Source: Lentisphaera araneosa HTCC2155
GTDB taxonomy: Bacteria > Verrucomicrobiota > Lentisphaeria > Lentisphaerales > Lentisphaeraceae
Length of the DNA: 64,000 nucleotides
Direction of reading: 5' to 3'
Assembly (NCBI RefSeq): GCF_000170755.1
Contig: NZ_ABCK01000010.1
Coordinates: forward strand, 124,001 to 188,000
The position numbers and the translations under genes were made by a program. The notes beneath the pieces are model-generated. The model was given only the letters and a program-made list of their open reading frames with translations. It had not been told where the DNA came from and did not search any database. This document shows, piece by piece, positions 1-9,337 of this stretch (the stretch's first letter is position 1; each line of letters opens with the position of its first letter).

Positions 1-519
1 TTTTTTATCACAACTTTTGCGATCTATGCACAAAATTCTCCCTCCTTAATCGACTCTAACAAAAGTGACTATTTTCTTACTATAAGTTCAGTAAAAAAAA
101 TAGAGGCCGAAACTTTTAACAAAAAATCCCAAGGAATGAAAATTGAAAACTGCTCAGAAGGTGGAAAACACCTTGCATACATTAATAATGGACACTGGAT
201 TATGTTCAAAGGGATAAAAAACCCAGATGGTTTTAGCCGTTTTACCGCTCGAGTCTCCTGCGGTAATAATCATGGTGGCACGATAGAAATTCGAATGGGA
301 AGTCAAACTGGTGAATTAATCGGCTCTTGCCACGTTAAACCTACGGGAGGCTGGACTAATTGGGAAAGTGTCTCATGTGAAATCAAGGAGCTGAAAAGTA
401 CCGTAAATCTCTATCTTGTTTTTACTGGCAACGCCAACGGCATCTTCAACTTAAATTGGTTTGGCTTTGAAAAAGGCGCCACAAAAATCAAGAAAAGCCC
501 TAAGCTTATATATATTTAA
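1..519 (+). CDS. CBM6-domain secreted protein, 5' end outside window
   Basis: The frame is open from base 1, so the start lies to the left. The first visible residues (about FFITTFAIYAQ) look like the end of a signal peptide. A carbohydrate-binding module family 6 fold follows: it opens with IEAETF, has a GHWIMFKGI strand in the middle and closes with the typical NWFGFEK end. No catalytic domain fits in the visible 172 residues, so this is either a small free-standing sugar-binding protein or the tail of a hydrolase. It precedes a run of secreted carbohydrate-processing genes, which fits a glycan-binding role. The CBM6 call is from motif memory; the start is unknown. Confidence 0.65.
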   Translation, partial: FFITTFAIYAQNSPSLIDSNKSDYFLTISSVKKIEAETFNKKSQGMKIENCSEGGKHLAYINNGHWIMFKGIKNPDGFSRFTARVSCGNNHGGTIEIRMGSQTGELIGSCHVKPTGGWTNWESVSCEIKELKSTVNLYLVFTGNANGIFNLNWFGFEKGATKIKKSPKLIYI

Positions 520-556
520 ACTGAACATTTTGATATGTGCTCATAAGAAATTTTAA

Positions 557-566
557 TTTGTTACGC
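557..566 (+). promoter_or_regulatory. TTGTTACGC motif upstream of secreted gene
   Basis: TTTGTTACGC lies 57 bases before the ATG at 624. The same core precedes the genes at 3676, 37539 (minus strand) at equal distance, and the pseudopilin genes. Candidate promoter or operator element; function inferred from recurrence only. Confidence 0.4.
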
Positions 567-623
567 TTATTGATTTTTCACCGCTTAGTATTAATAACAC
601 CATTATTAACTCGGTTGAATTCT

Positions 624-3563
624 ATGAAAAAAACGTTTCTAAGCCTCATGCTTATCAGCTCTTCCTTACTTGCAAAAGACGTCGCCCCATCAGTTAATGA
701 ACTCATTGCAAGCGGAGATTCAGTTTTAACTGCCAACGATCATTACCGCACTTATGAAATCAAAGGCGGAGCTGCTGAATTCTCGTGCAATCACTTACGC
801 CTTCGTATTGCCGCCAATACTAGACTTGTCTCCATTAAACATCTCCCAGACGGCAAAGAGCTTCTCAATACAAATTTTCCTAGCTTGGGTTTTTATCTCA
901 TTGGACGCAATGCTAAGCCCATTGCATTTGCTTCTCTACATAAGCTTGAGGACAATAGCTATATGGTGGTCTCTAAACGCGGCTCACAGAAAGTTATTTT
1001 TTCGGTCATAGAATCAGAAGAGTATATTGCTTTTCGAATTAAATCCCTTGTGGGTATCCCCAAATCGTCCAACTACACTCTTGCTTTTGGAATCAATGGT
1101 GACCATCGCTTACGTCCCATGCCATTAGACTACATGACTTTTTTCAGTGGCATGGACCCATTAAACCGTAAATTTCCTGTCACATGGCCTGCACTCTGGA
1201 TGGGTTCAGAAAACTACCTAGGTGAGCCTTTACCACGTGGTGGTTTTGCACTCTATTACGACGAAGGAGATGAAGCGGAGGACGAGATCTTCATTAATAT
1301 CTGGGCCAATGAAAAATTGCCCCACCCAAAGGTTGAATACGATTGGGATATTGCAGGAGTTAAGCGATGGATGAAAGACTGGACCAACACTTTCTCTGAT
1401 CGCAGTTCTTTTTGGTACTCACATGTCAAAGGAAGTGATGAATTTGAAAGGCTACTTCCCCACATCGATAAAATGGGGGTGCGTGAGGTTCATCTCTACC
1501 ACTGGACATGGCACGACAGCGCTCATCACTGTCGGGTAAAAAAAGGAGGCTTCTTTACCAATGGTCGCGAAGATCTAGTTAAGTTTGCTCAAACTTTAAA
1601 CAAAAGAGATAAAAGCCTCTCGCTGCACTATAACTGGTGTGAAATCAATCAAAATGACCCTGTTTTTATTGGGACCTCTCCTCGAAAAGATCTAGCCGAC
1701 TGGGGTAGTGGTACTCTAGCAAAGTCCATTGATGCAGATGAACAAACCATTTATTTTATCCCTGAAAAAGGACTTGAATTGCCAAGCAGAGAATGGCATG
1801 ATCAGCCCGCACCCGCACTCAATCACTGGGTGCACTATAACTTTATTCATGTTAATGATGAAATTATCAAGTTTGAGCAGGCTTTGAATACCGAAGGCAA
1901 AGTATGGGTTTTACGCAATTGCACTCGGGGCTTCGGCTCAACAAACCCCGCAGACCACACAAAAGGGTCTTCAGCTAAAGGTCTCTTGGCTAATTACGGC
2001 TCTCAGTTTATTCCCAAAACCCACAGTCCTCTTTTTTATGAAATGATCAATGAACAGGCTGACTTATGGAATGAAACCCAAATGACCAACATGAACTATG
2101 ATGGCGCCAACCCTCATTACTGGAGCGGAGCCAAGGGTATTCAGATTAGACTTTGGCTTCAGGAAGCTTACAAAAGATTTGATCATCCCACCTATTATGA
2201 TACCGGACACGGATGTCAACTTTGGGGGCACTTTGAACACTACATAAATACTTTCAAAAAGGCTGAACCTGTGAGAATGGGCTTCCGTGGTGATATGGGC
2301 GTTCGCCCACGCACCGCAAGTATCTCTCGCGCTGCTGCCACAGTTGACGAAGCTCATTTACGCATGGCTCAGGTCGCCTCTGTTAAGCATAGTGATTTTT
2401 CTATGCACCTACCCCTACACTACCCTGGTGACTGGGAGAAGTATGGCCGTTTCCAGGACTTGGTGGATCTTGTACGTGACTGGAAAGATATCAGCCCTAA
2501 ATTAAGTAACTCGCAGCGGAAAAGAATTAGATCAACGATGGAACCACCCCTAAATCGCGGCTTCACATCCAAAATGGTGTGGTGCTTGAAAAAAGAAGAT
2601 GGTAAAACAAAAATCTACCCTCAAAAAAACCCTCTGACGCGACGTAAAGGCGATGTTAAATGGGGCTGTCAGGGTGGAGAAGTTGGATGGGTAACTCCTC
2701 AGCAATACATTAAGTTCGGAGACAGCTTAGAACTTGAAAACCCTTTCCAAAAACAAGCACCTCAATTTACTCTACGCGTGATGTCCAAGGTGGACCCTAA
2801 AGACCATGAAAACATATCTCTTTTTGATCATTTTGAAGAAATTACCAATCCTACTGAGATGAAGTTAAGTCAAGTAGAAAATGGCTTAACCATCGACTTT
2901 AATAACCGTAATAAAAGTACCTTTAATGGCAAGGGTCACCCCATGCTAGCCACCTGGAAAAAGACACTTAACTTGCGCCAACACCGTGGCATCGGAATGA
3001 CGGTAAAAGGTGACAATTCAGGTGCTATTCTATTAATTCGAAGTGGCACTAAGCGCGACTATGCCATTAAGATAGATTTTAAGGGAGAAAAATATATTGA
3101 GATCCCCAATGGAGAAGCCTACTGGGCTGGCAGTGATTGGGGAGGTCCTCACAGATGCGGAGTTGCAGCGGATAATTACATGCCTAAGCAAATGCAAATT
3201 GGCCTAGCTCACGTGCCTGCGAATACGAATGTCAATATTACGGTACACAACATAAAAGCACTTAAAGAGCACCTTGAAATCGTTCATAATCCTCGCATTG
3301 TTCTCAACGGTGGCAAAGGTAGCCTCACTGTGAAAGGTTCCATAAAAAGCGGTCAATACTTAGATTATCGTGGTGGAAAAACTGCGCAACAATACGATAA
3401 AAACTGGAACCTCATAACCAATTTACCTGTTAAAAAAGATTCATATCTCATCGAGCGCGGTTACCAGAAGTTCCAAGTTACTGCAGATAACACCCCAGAT
3501 AAGGTATGGTTGTCAACCCGTTTTCTCACCGAAGGCAAACCTATCATTGTGGAACATGACTAA
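624..3563 (+). CDS. Large secreted protein, putative glycoside hydrolase of unassigned family
   Basis: 979 aa from the ATG at 624, which gives a clean signal peptide (MKKTFLSLMLISSSLLAK). An in-frame codon at 537 would add 29 residues that do not look like a signal peptide. I do not recognise a named family. The middle (about residues 250-620) alternates strands and helices like a TIM barrel, with HLYHWTWHD, YNWCEIN, NYDGANPHYW and GFRGDMG as likely active-site segments; a beta-rich C-terminal part follows. The promoter, leader and signal peptide are nearly identical to those of the next gene at 3676. Context (cytochrome dehydrogenases, sulfatases, fucosidases) suggests action on polysaccharide. 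Enzyme class is inference. Confidence 0.55.
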   Translation: MKKTFLSLMLISSSLLAKDVAPSVNELIASGDSVLTANDHYRTYEIKGGAAEFSCNHLRLRIAANTRLVSIKHLPDGKELLNTNFPSLGFYLIGRNAKPIAFASLHKLEDNSYMVVSKRGSQKVIFSVIESEEYIAFRIKSLVGIPKSSNYTLAFGINGDHRLRPMPLDYMTFFSGMDPLNRKFPVTWPALWMGSENYLGEPLPRGGFALYYDEGDEAEDEIFINIWANEKLPHPKVEYDWDIAGVKRWMKDWTNTFSDRSSFWYSHVKGSDEFERLLPHIDKMGVREVHLYHWTWHDSAHHCRVKKGGFFTNGREDLVKFAQTLNKRDKSLSLHYNWCEINQNDPVFIGTSPRKDLADWGSGTLAKSIDADEQTIYFIPEKGLELPSREWHDQPAPALNHWVHYNFIHVNDEIIKFEQALNTEGKVWVLRNCTRGFGSTNPADHTKGSSAKGLLANYGSQFIPKTHSPLFYEMINEQADLWNETQMTNMNYDGANPHYWSGAKGIQIRLWLQEAYKRFDHPTYYDTGHGCQLWGHFEHYINTFKKAEPVRMGFRGDMGVRPRTASISRAAATVDEAHLRMAQVASVKHSDFSMHLPLHYPGDWEKYGRFQDLVDLVRDWKDISPKLSNSQRKRIRSTMEPPLNRGFTSKMVWCLKKEDGKTKIYPQKNPLTRRKGDVKWGCQGGEVGWVTPQQYIKFGDSLELENPFQKQAPQFTLRVMSKVDPKDHENISLFDHFEEITNPTEMKLSQVENGLTIDFNNRNKSTFNGKGHPMLATWKKTLNLRQHRGIGMTVKGDNSGAILLIRSGTKRDYAIKIDFKGEKYIEIPNGEAYWAGSDWGGPHRCGVAADNYMPKQMQIGLAHVPANTNVNITVHNIKALKEHLEIVHNPRIVLNGGKGSLTVKGSIKSGQYLDYRGGKTAQQYDKNWNLITNLPVKKDSYLIERGYQKFQVTADNTPDKVWLSTRFLTEGKPIIVEHD

Positions 3564-3609
3564 GACCTAAGGAAGACTCATTTTCTTTTTCATGAATTAG
3601 TGTCAAAAG

Positions 3610-3618
3610 TTGTTACGC
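3610..3618 (+). promoter_or_regulatory. TTGTTACGC motif upstream of PVC dehydrogenase
   Basis: Same motif and same 57-base distance to the ATG (3676) as in the preceding gene. The whole leader between motif and start is a diverged copy of 557-623. Confidence 0.4.
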
Positions 3619-3675
3619 TTAATGATTTTTCACCGCTCAGTATTTATAACACAAGTATTAAATCGGTTGAATCCT

Positions 3676-5829
3676 ATGAAAAAAACGTTTCTAAGCCTCA
3701 TGCTTATCAGCTCTTCCTTAATGGCTGAGCAAGTCACTTCTCTTTATGAGCAAGTAAAAGCACTCAGCCCTGCAGAAAGCATGAAGACTATCCAAGTCCC
3801 CGAGGGCTACAAGCTACAAGTTGTCGCCTCTGAGCCCATGATCACCGAGCCGGTTGACTGTGTATGGGATGCCAATGGCGACATGTATGTGATTGAGATG
3901 AAAACCTACATGCAAGATGCCAATGCGACTGGTCAGTTTGACAAGACGAGCCGCGTTATGAAATTGACTGACACAGATGGCGATGGCACAATGGATAAGT
4001 CTTCCGTTTTTATTGACGGCTTAATGCTTCCCCGCATGATCCTACCCCTTGATGATCGCATTCTTGTGTGCGAAACCAATACTTTCGATATCTACTCCTA
4101 CCGCGATACCAATGGCGATGGGGAATCCGACGAGAAAAAAATATGGTTCAAGGGTGGACGTCGGGGTGGAAATATGGAGCACCAAGCCAGTGGCTTGATA
4201 TGGAATATGGATAATTGGATTTACACTACTAAAAGTGAATTCAGCCTTAAAATCGTCGATGGCAAAGTCCAAAAATCTTATCGTGGAAATCTAAAGGGCC
4301 AATGGGGATTAGGTCATGATGATGACGGCAATCTTGCCATCGGTGCTGCGGGTTATGAAAAAAGTTTTGAACATTTCCAAAACCCTGTCCTTTATTCAAA
4401 TAGCAAGTTTCCCAATGAACTGGAAAAGGATTTTAACAAAGTCTGGCCCATCGATAATATTCCCGACACTCAAGGAGGTCATAGAAGACTAAGAAAAGAC
4501 AATACGCTCAATAATGTCACTGCCGCCTGTGGACAAACTGTCTATCGCGGAGAGCTCATGCCTGAGTTTTATGGAAACTACCTCCTTGCAGAACCTGTGG
4601 GTCGCCTGATTCGCATGGCAAAAGTCGATACCTCACTTGCTTTCAAACAAATGCGTAACGCTTACCCCAATTCAGAATTTATTCGCTCCACAGATGCTAA
4701 TTTTCGCCCCATCAATTTAAAAACGGGCCCTGATGGAGCCCTCTATATCGTGGATATGTACCGTGGTATCATTCAGGAAGCTAACTGGACAAAAAAAGGT
4801 TCCTACCTACGTGGTATTATAGATCAATATGGACTCGCTAAAAATATCCAGATGGGCCGTATTTATCGCTTAATACCAAAAGACTACTCAGCCAAATTTA
4901 CTCGCCCCGATATCTTGAATAAAAGCTCCGAGGATATCATCCCCCTACTCGCAAAGAAAAATGGCTGGATGAGGAGCACCGCTAGGAAGGTACTCATACT
5001 TCGCAATGACAAGAGTATTGCCCCTCAGCTCAAAAGGGCTTTGTCAGAATCAAAAAATACTCAAGAAAAAATCGAACTCCTCTGGACTCTTGAGGGACTT
5101 CAAGCTTTGGATCCTAATTTTCTTGTCACACAAATGTCTTCAAATGATGAACGCCTTGCGGTTCACGCCATGCGAGCTTCTGAGCCTTGGCTCAAAGAAG
5201 CCAATAAAGATATCTTAGCCAGCTTTAAAAGCATTATAAACAATTCTCAATCTAACTCGATACTCACGCAAGCTTTCTTGAGTCTCAAAGACTCAAGCGC
5301 CAAGCAAAGTCTTCAAGAATTCTTGGCCAAACATCATCAAAATGATGCACTTAAACATCATTTCACTCAATGGAATAAATACAAGGAAAACAAGCGTAAA
5401 CAACAAGAACAGTTAGACTCTCTGGCTGGTAAGGGACCCATCTTTCAAAAGATTATGACTGCGGGTGACAAGCATTATAAATCATTGTGTTTCGCCTGTC
5501 ATGGTGCTAACGGCGAAGGCACCCCAATGGCTGGCACTGACACCATGCTCGCCCCGCCTTTTAAAGGCTCAAAAAGAGTTCTTGGCAACAAAGATAAGTT
5601 GATAAAAATAGCTCTTCACGGTCTCATGGGGCCCGTAGACGGCAAAACTTACCCAGGCGCCATGGAGTCACTTGCTTCCCACGATGATAAGTACATTTCT
5701 GAGGTTTTGACTTACATTCGCAATTCATGGGGAAATTCAGCTCAATTAGTTTCTCAGAAAGATGTAAAGCATACTCGAAAACACAATAAAAAACGTAAAA
5801 CACCATGGACTTTGAAGGAACTTAAATAA
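3676..5829 (+). CDS. PVC-type beta-propeller dehydrogenase with C-terminal cytochrome c
   Basis: 717 aa; the ATG at 3676 starts the same signal peptide as the preceding gene (MKKTFLSLMLISSS). Residues about 30-400 form the six-bladed propeller typical of the 'membrane-bound dehydrogenase' family of Planctomycetes and relatives (VPEGYKLQVVASEP, DTDGDGTMD, GPDGALYIVDMYRG). A helical HEAT-like stretch follows, then a cytochrome c domain with C605-F-A-C608-H. The basic tail may contact a membrane or partner. It heads a co-directional run with two more propeller/cytochrome genes (76 bases to the next). Likely periplasmic oxidation of sugars with electrons passed to c-type heme; substrate unknown. 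Confidence 0.8.
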   Translation: MKKTFLSLMLISSSLMAEQVTSLYEQVKALSPAESMKTIQVPEGYKLQVVASEPMITEPVDCVWDANGDMYVIEMKTYMQDANATGQFDKTSRVMKLTDTDGDGTMDKSSVFIDGLMLPRMILPLDDRILVCETNTFDIYSYRDTNGDGESDEKKIWFKGGRRGGNMEHQASGLIWNMDNWIYTTKSEFSLKIVDGKVQKSYRGNLKGQWGLGHDDDGNLAIGAAGYEKSFEHFQNPVLYSNSKFPNELEKDFNKVWPIDNIPDTQGGHRRLRKDNTLNNVTAACGQTVYRGELMPEFYGNYLLAEPVGRLIRMAKVDTSLAFKQMRNAYPNSEFIRSTDANFRPINLKTGPDGALYIVDMYRGIIQEANWTKKGSYLRGIIDQYGLAKNIQMGRIYRLIPKDYSAKFTRPDILNKSSEDIIPLLAKKNGWMRSTARKVLILRNDKSIAPQLKRALSESKNTQEKIELLWTLEGLQALDPNFLVTQMSSNDERLAVHAMRASEPWLKEANKDILASFKSIINNSQSNSILTQAFLSLKDSSAKQSLQEFLAKHHQNDALKHHFTQWNKYKENKRKQQEQLDSLAGKGPIFQKIMTAGDKHYKSLCFACHGANGEGTPMAGTDTMLAPPFKGSKRVLGNKDKLIKIALHGLMGPVDGKTYPGAMESLASHDDKYISEVLTYIRNSWGNSAQLVSQKDVKHTRKHNKKRKTPWTLKELK

Positions 5830-5905
5830 GAGAATTTATCCTATTCATCTTAGGCCAAGCAGTCCTACTTAACTAGCTCTATAAAACTCAACCAGAAAAA
5901 GGCTT

Positions 5906-7192
5906 ATGCAACTAAAAAATATATTAAACTTAGTCCTAATCTTTAGTAGCAGCCTGTTATTAAAAGCAGATGACCTTTCTGAACTGAGGGGCCAAAAGCT
6001 CTATGAAACCATCTGTTTTTCTTGCCATGGCAATAAACTAGAAGGAGCCACGGGGCCTAATTTAAAGGATGCTCAATGGCTTCACGGCAATTCAAAAAGT
6101 GATATAATTAAAAGTATCACTAATGGCTTTCCTGAAAAAGGCATGCTGGCATTTGGCACACTATATAAGCAAGAGCAGATAAATGATCTAGCTAATTTTA
6201 TTCTTTCTAGACAAGAAGGTTTAAGAAATGTTAAATACAAAATCTACCACGATCTTAGGCTAAATGACAAAGTCGATTTAGGTCAAATTAAAGCTAATAA
6301 AGAAAGATTATTACAGCCCCCTCATTTCAACCCTAATCTCCCCGAGGTCAATCAATTTGCGATATCTTTCACCGGTCAGCTTTTAATCCCCAAACACTTA
6401 GCTGGAAAATTTGTACTTGCTGGCGTAAGGAAACAGAGTGATGGTATAGATCTCTATATTGATGGAAAAAAAATCCCATTTCCAACGAGTAAACAACATC
6501 AGATCAAAATCCCTATAGAGCTCAGGGCGGGTACCCATGATATTCGACTTGAGTACATTAAGGATTTCAAAAGCACTGTCTTTTTTCTTGATCTAGTTGG
6601 CAAAGAAACGATTCCCTTGACGTCTGAATCCTACCGAAGGTCGATCACGAGTAGCCATATTCCCAAAGCAGAAAATGCATTTTTAATTATTCGTAAAAGA
6701 ATAACTCAAGCACCTCCCGGTTCCATTATAGTTAATCACATGGATAAGATAAGCTTTGCCATTGACCCAAAAACTTCCGACGTAAAAGCCCTATGGTTGG
6801 GTAAATCCCTAGATATAGGCCCTAATATTTACGCCCGTGGCCAGCAATTTGCTAAGCCCCTTGGCACCCATTTACTTTCTGCAGAACAATCCATTAACTT
6901 ATTCATTAACGAAAAACCAGCTAAACTCAAATATATTGGATATTCAGACAAGCCCCTACCTAAATTCATCTTTAAATCATCTGAAGGTGAAATATCACTC
7001 CAAAGTAAAATTGAAAATAATGCCCTCAAGTTGAGCTACAGTATAAAATCAAATCATGCCTTAGACATCAACTTAAAAATCCCCCAAGAACTCAATACAA
7101 AACTATCAAAAGGTAAAACAAAAAACGGTCTCTTCACTCCTGAATCACCACAAGACTTTTTTATCTCTATCCCTATCAAGGAGCTTAAATAA
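5906..7192 (+). CDS. Secreted cytochrome c protein with PA14-like domain
   Basis: 428 aa. Signal peptide (about 20 residues), then a monoheme cytochrome c domain with C37-F-S-C40-H41, then about 280 residues of beta-rich sequence. One segment (FVLAGVRKQSDGIDLYIDGK, then LRAGTHDIRLEY) resembles PA14-type sugar-binding domains. A purine-rich AGAAAAAGG precedes the ATG. Its stop overlaps the start of the next gene (TAATG), so the two are probably translationally coupled. It is likely an electron carrier or scaffold for the flanking propeller proteins; the partner relation is inferred from gene order. Confidence 0.7.
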   Translation: MQLKNILNLVLIFSSSLLLKADDLSELRGQKLYETICFSCHGNKLEGATGPNLKDAQWLHGNSKSDIIKSITNGFPEKGMLAFGTLYKQEQINDLANFILSRQEGLRNVKYKIYHDLRLNDKVDLGQIKANKERLLQPPHFNPNLPEVNQFAISFTGQLLIPKHLAGKFVLAGVRKQSDGIDLYIDGKKIPFPTSKQHQIKIPIELRAGTHDIRLEYIKDFKSTVFFLDLVGKETIPLTSESYRRSITSSHIPKAENAFLIIRKRITQAPPGSIIVNHMDKISFAIDPKTSDVKALWLGKSLDIGPNIYARGQQFAKPLGTHLLSAEQSINLFINEKPAKLKYIGYSDKPLPKFIFKSSEGEISLQSKIENNALKLSYSIKSNHALDINLKIPQELNTKLSKGKTKNGLFTPESPQDFFISIPIKELK

Positions 7193-8607
7193 TGCAAAAA
7201 TTTATCTTTTTAGGCTTAATCATACTGACGCAGTTTTTATTGGCAAACCCCAAAGGTTATAGCATAGAAACTATTACCACACCCAAGGATGTTTACTTTC
7301 ATATTGCAGGTCTTGATATAGATAAACAAGGTCGCGTTTACTGTGCCACTAGATACGGCGATGTATGGATCTTGGACAAGGGAAAATGGATTCAATTTGC
7401 CAAAGGTTTACAAGAACCCTGTGGTTTAGTGATCGATGATGACGGCTCTGTTGTGGTGACTCAGAAACCAGAGATGACTCGCTTGGTCGATTCTGATCAA
7501 GATGGTGTAGCCGACCTCTACCTAAACCTTTCCCATGAATGGGGCTTTCATAACAACTACCACGAATTTAACTTTGGTGGTATAAAAGATAAGCAAGGCA
7601 ACTTTATAGGCTCACTCAACCTTGCGGCCGGTCCCAAAGTTCCCGGACTGAAGCTAAGCGCCATGTCCACTGAGGGTGGCTACCGTGGCTGGGCATACAA
7701 GGTGAGCCCCGAAGGAAAATTCACCCCTATTGCCTCTGGTTTAAGATCCCCAGCTGGCTTGGGAAAAAATCCGCAAGGAGAACTCTTTTTTACTGATAAC
7801 CAGGGTGATTATCTGGCAAGCTCTACTCTGAATCAACTTGAACCTGGAAAATTTTACGGCCACCCAATTTCACTACTGGATAAACCTGAGTACAACATGA
7901 CTACTCTTAAAAACATGGATGATCAGGAATTCGATAAAATGAGAACCCTGCCCATTGTATGGATCCCCCAAGAAGAAATCGCCAATTCACCGGGCAATCC
8001 CGAGTGGAATGCCACAAAAGGCAAATTTGGTCCCTTTGAGAATCAATTTTTTATCGGCGATCAATCACGCTCAAATATTTTTCGCGTTTCACTGCAAAAG
8101 GTTGCTGGTCGTTACCAGGGAGCTGTTATTGATTTTATGTCTGGATTTCAGTGCGGTAATATTCGCTTAAAATTTGATCTAGAGGGTAATTTATGGGCTG
8201 GACAGACGAGTCGCGGCTGGGCCTCTCGTGGATTGCGTCCCTACGGCTTACAAAAAGTTGTTTGGGACCAAAAAACTATCCCCTTTGAAATCCTCGATGT
8301 AAAGTTGCAAAAAGAGTCTTTCAAAATTTACTTCACACAAAAAATAAATCCCCAAGATGCCAAGAAAATCAAAATATCACGTTGGTGGTACGAATACAGC
8401 CGTATGTATGGCGCACCTAAATCTGAACTTGAAGAACTCACTCCACAAGCAATTAAAATTAGCGCCGATGGAATGAGCATGACTATTTCTTGTGCCTTGA
8501 TGAAAGAACGTGTTTACTGTTTCGATTTCAGCGAACTCACCAATAACAACAATGACAAACTAGCGAATAAAAAAGCTTATTACACCATCATACACCTCAT
8601 TGAATAA
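7192..8607 (+). CDS. Secreted beta-propeller protein, sugar-dehydrogenase-like
   Basis: 471 aa with a signal peptide, starting inside the stop codon of the preceding gene (TAATG overlap). Propeller-type repeats such as ASGLRSPAGLGKNPQGELFF resemble PQQ-dependent glucose/sorbosone dehydrogenases and match the middle of the giant protein encoded at 33349-37539. The last 115 residues (from about WDQKTIPFEILDV) form a beta-rich module, also found in that giant. The DNA for this C-terminal module plus about 135 downstream bases is duplicated at 10861-11341. Third gene of the cytochrome/propeller run; no heme motif of its own, so electrons would leave through the two upstream cytochrome proteins. 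Confidence 0.7.
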   Translation: MQKFIFLGLIILTQFLLANPKGYSIETITTPKDVYFHIAGLDIDKQGRVYCATRYGDVWILDKGKWIQFAKGLQEPCGLVIDDDGSVVVTQKPEMTRLVDSDQDGVADLYLNLSHEWGFHNNYHEFNFGGIKDKQGNFIGSLNLAAGPKVPGLKLSAMSTEGGYRGWAYKVSPEGKFTPIASGLRSPAGLGKNPQGELFFTDNQGDYLASSTLNQLEPGKFYGHPISLLDKPEYNMTTLKNMDDQEFDKMRTLPIVWIPQEEIANSPGNPEWNATKGKFGPFENQFFIGDQSRSNIFRVSLQKVAGRYQGAVIDFMSGFQCGNIRLKFDLEGNLWAGQTSRGWASRGLRPYGLQKVVWDQKTIPFEILDVKLQKESFKIYFTQKINPQDAKKIKISRWWYEYSRMYGAPKSELEELTPQAIKISADGMSMTISCALMKERVYCFDFSELTNNNNDKLANKKAYYTIIHLIE

Positions 8608-8742
8608 CGCAATCATTTACATATAGGGACTTAAATAAAGAATAAGAAAGAATGAGGGACATCCATTTAGAATCTCTATAATCTTTTAGTTTAAATTTAT
8701 TTTTATTGTTACGCCCTGCCTCCCCTTGCCTCTTATATCCTA
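8262..8742 (+). repeat. Direct duplication, left copy (gene 3' end plus downstream leader)
   Basis: From TTGGGACCAAAAAAC through the gene end and the TTGTTACGC leader to about 8742 this matches 10861-11341 with few differences. The repeat joins the end of one gene to the leader of the next, so recombination between copies can swap downstream genes. Confidence 0.8.
8706..8742 (+). promoter_or_regulatory. Pseudopilin leader element (TTGTTACGC + CCTGCCTCCCC)
   Basis: TTGTTACGC followed by CCTGCCTCCCCTTGCCTCT, about 65 bases before the pseudopilin start. The same block occurs at 11305, 13727, 17647 and 20544. Candidate promoter; the long pyrimidine tract could also act in the transcript. Confidence 0.45.
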
Positions 8743-8781
8743 AAGAACGTTACTAAACGACAAAACTAAAGGAGCAATTTC

Positions 8782-9252
8782 ATGCAACATTTCTTTTTAA
8801 GAAAAAAAGGTGATTTTATGAAATCAAAATTCACTTTAATTGAGCTACTTGTGGTGGTAGCCATTATCGGGATTCTTGCATCTTTACTCTTACCAGTTTT
8901 GTCCAAAGCAAGGAGAACCTCCCAAATTGCTGTCTGCTTAAATAATGAAAAACAAATGTATCTTGGATTCTTTTTATTTTCCGAGGATAATGATGGGCGA
9001 TACCCACCAGCTCAAAGTATTGATGGTCAGCTAAGTCACAACGGTAGCTGGGATCGAAACATAGACCCTTACCTCGGAAATTCGATGGTAGATCAATGGG
9101 ATATAACAGATGACGACGGTGACTATGATATATATCAATGCCCTTTAGATACCGAACGTACTCACACCAATAGAAAAGCTATTGAAGTAGTTCTCGAAAA
9201 ACGAGGCTATATTACGATCATTAAAAAGGAATTAGTGTCAACCCTTTTTTGA
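8782..9252 (+). pseudogene. Pseudopilin gene copy 1, 5' part (interrupted)
   Basis: Encodes a type II/IV prepilin N-terminus: short basic leader then [23 protein letters not shown] sits 7-8 bases before ATG 8782; a second start at 8818 (MKSKFTLIE) also has a purine-rich leader. Homology to the paralog at 13802 holds to about RTHTN (near 9170). The remaining frame ([19 protein letters not shown]) is foreign and belongs to a 110-base repeat that recurs at 10433. The rest of the pseudopilin resumes at 10552, so 1.4 kb has been inserted. Such proteins normally form the cell-surface or pseudopilus subunits of secretion systems in PVC bacteria. Confidence 0.75.
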
Positions 9253-9290
9253 GTCCAAATGGAGACAGTTCGGCTTGGTAGCACAGTTAA
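9170..9290 (+). repeat. 110-120 bp repeat bounding the GH43 insert, left copy
   Basis: AGAAAAGCTATTGAAG to the AGTTCGGCTTGGTA end matches 10433-10540 with scattered substitutions. The pair brackets the GH43 relic and its terminator inside a pseudopilin gene. Confidence 0.65.
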
Positions 9291-9337
9291 GTAAGAACAT
9301 ATAAAAAAGAAGTACAAAATAATAAGGAATAACGAAG

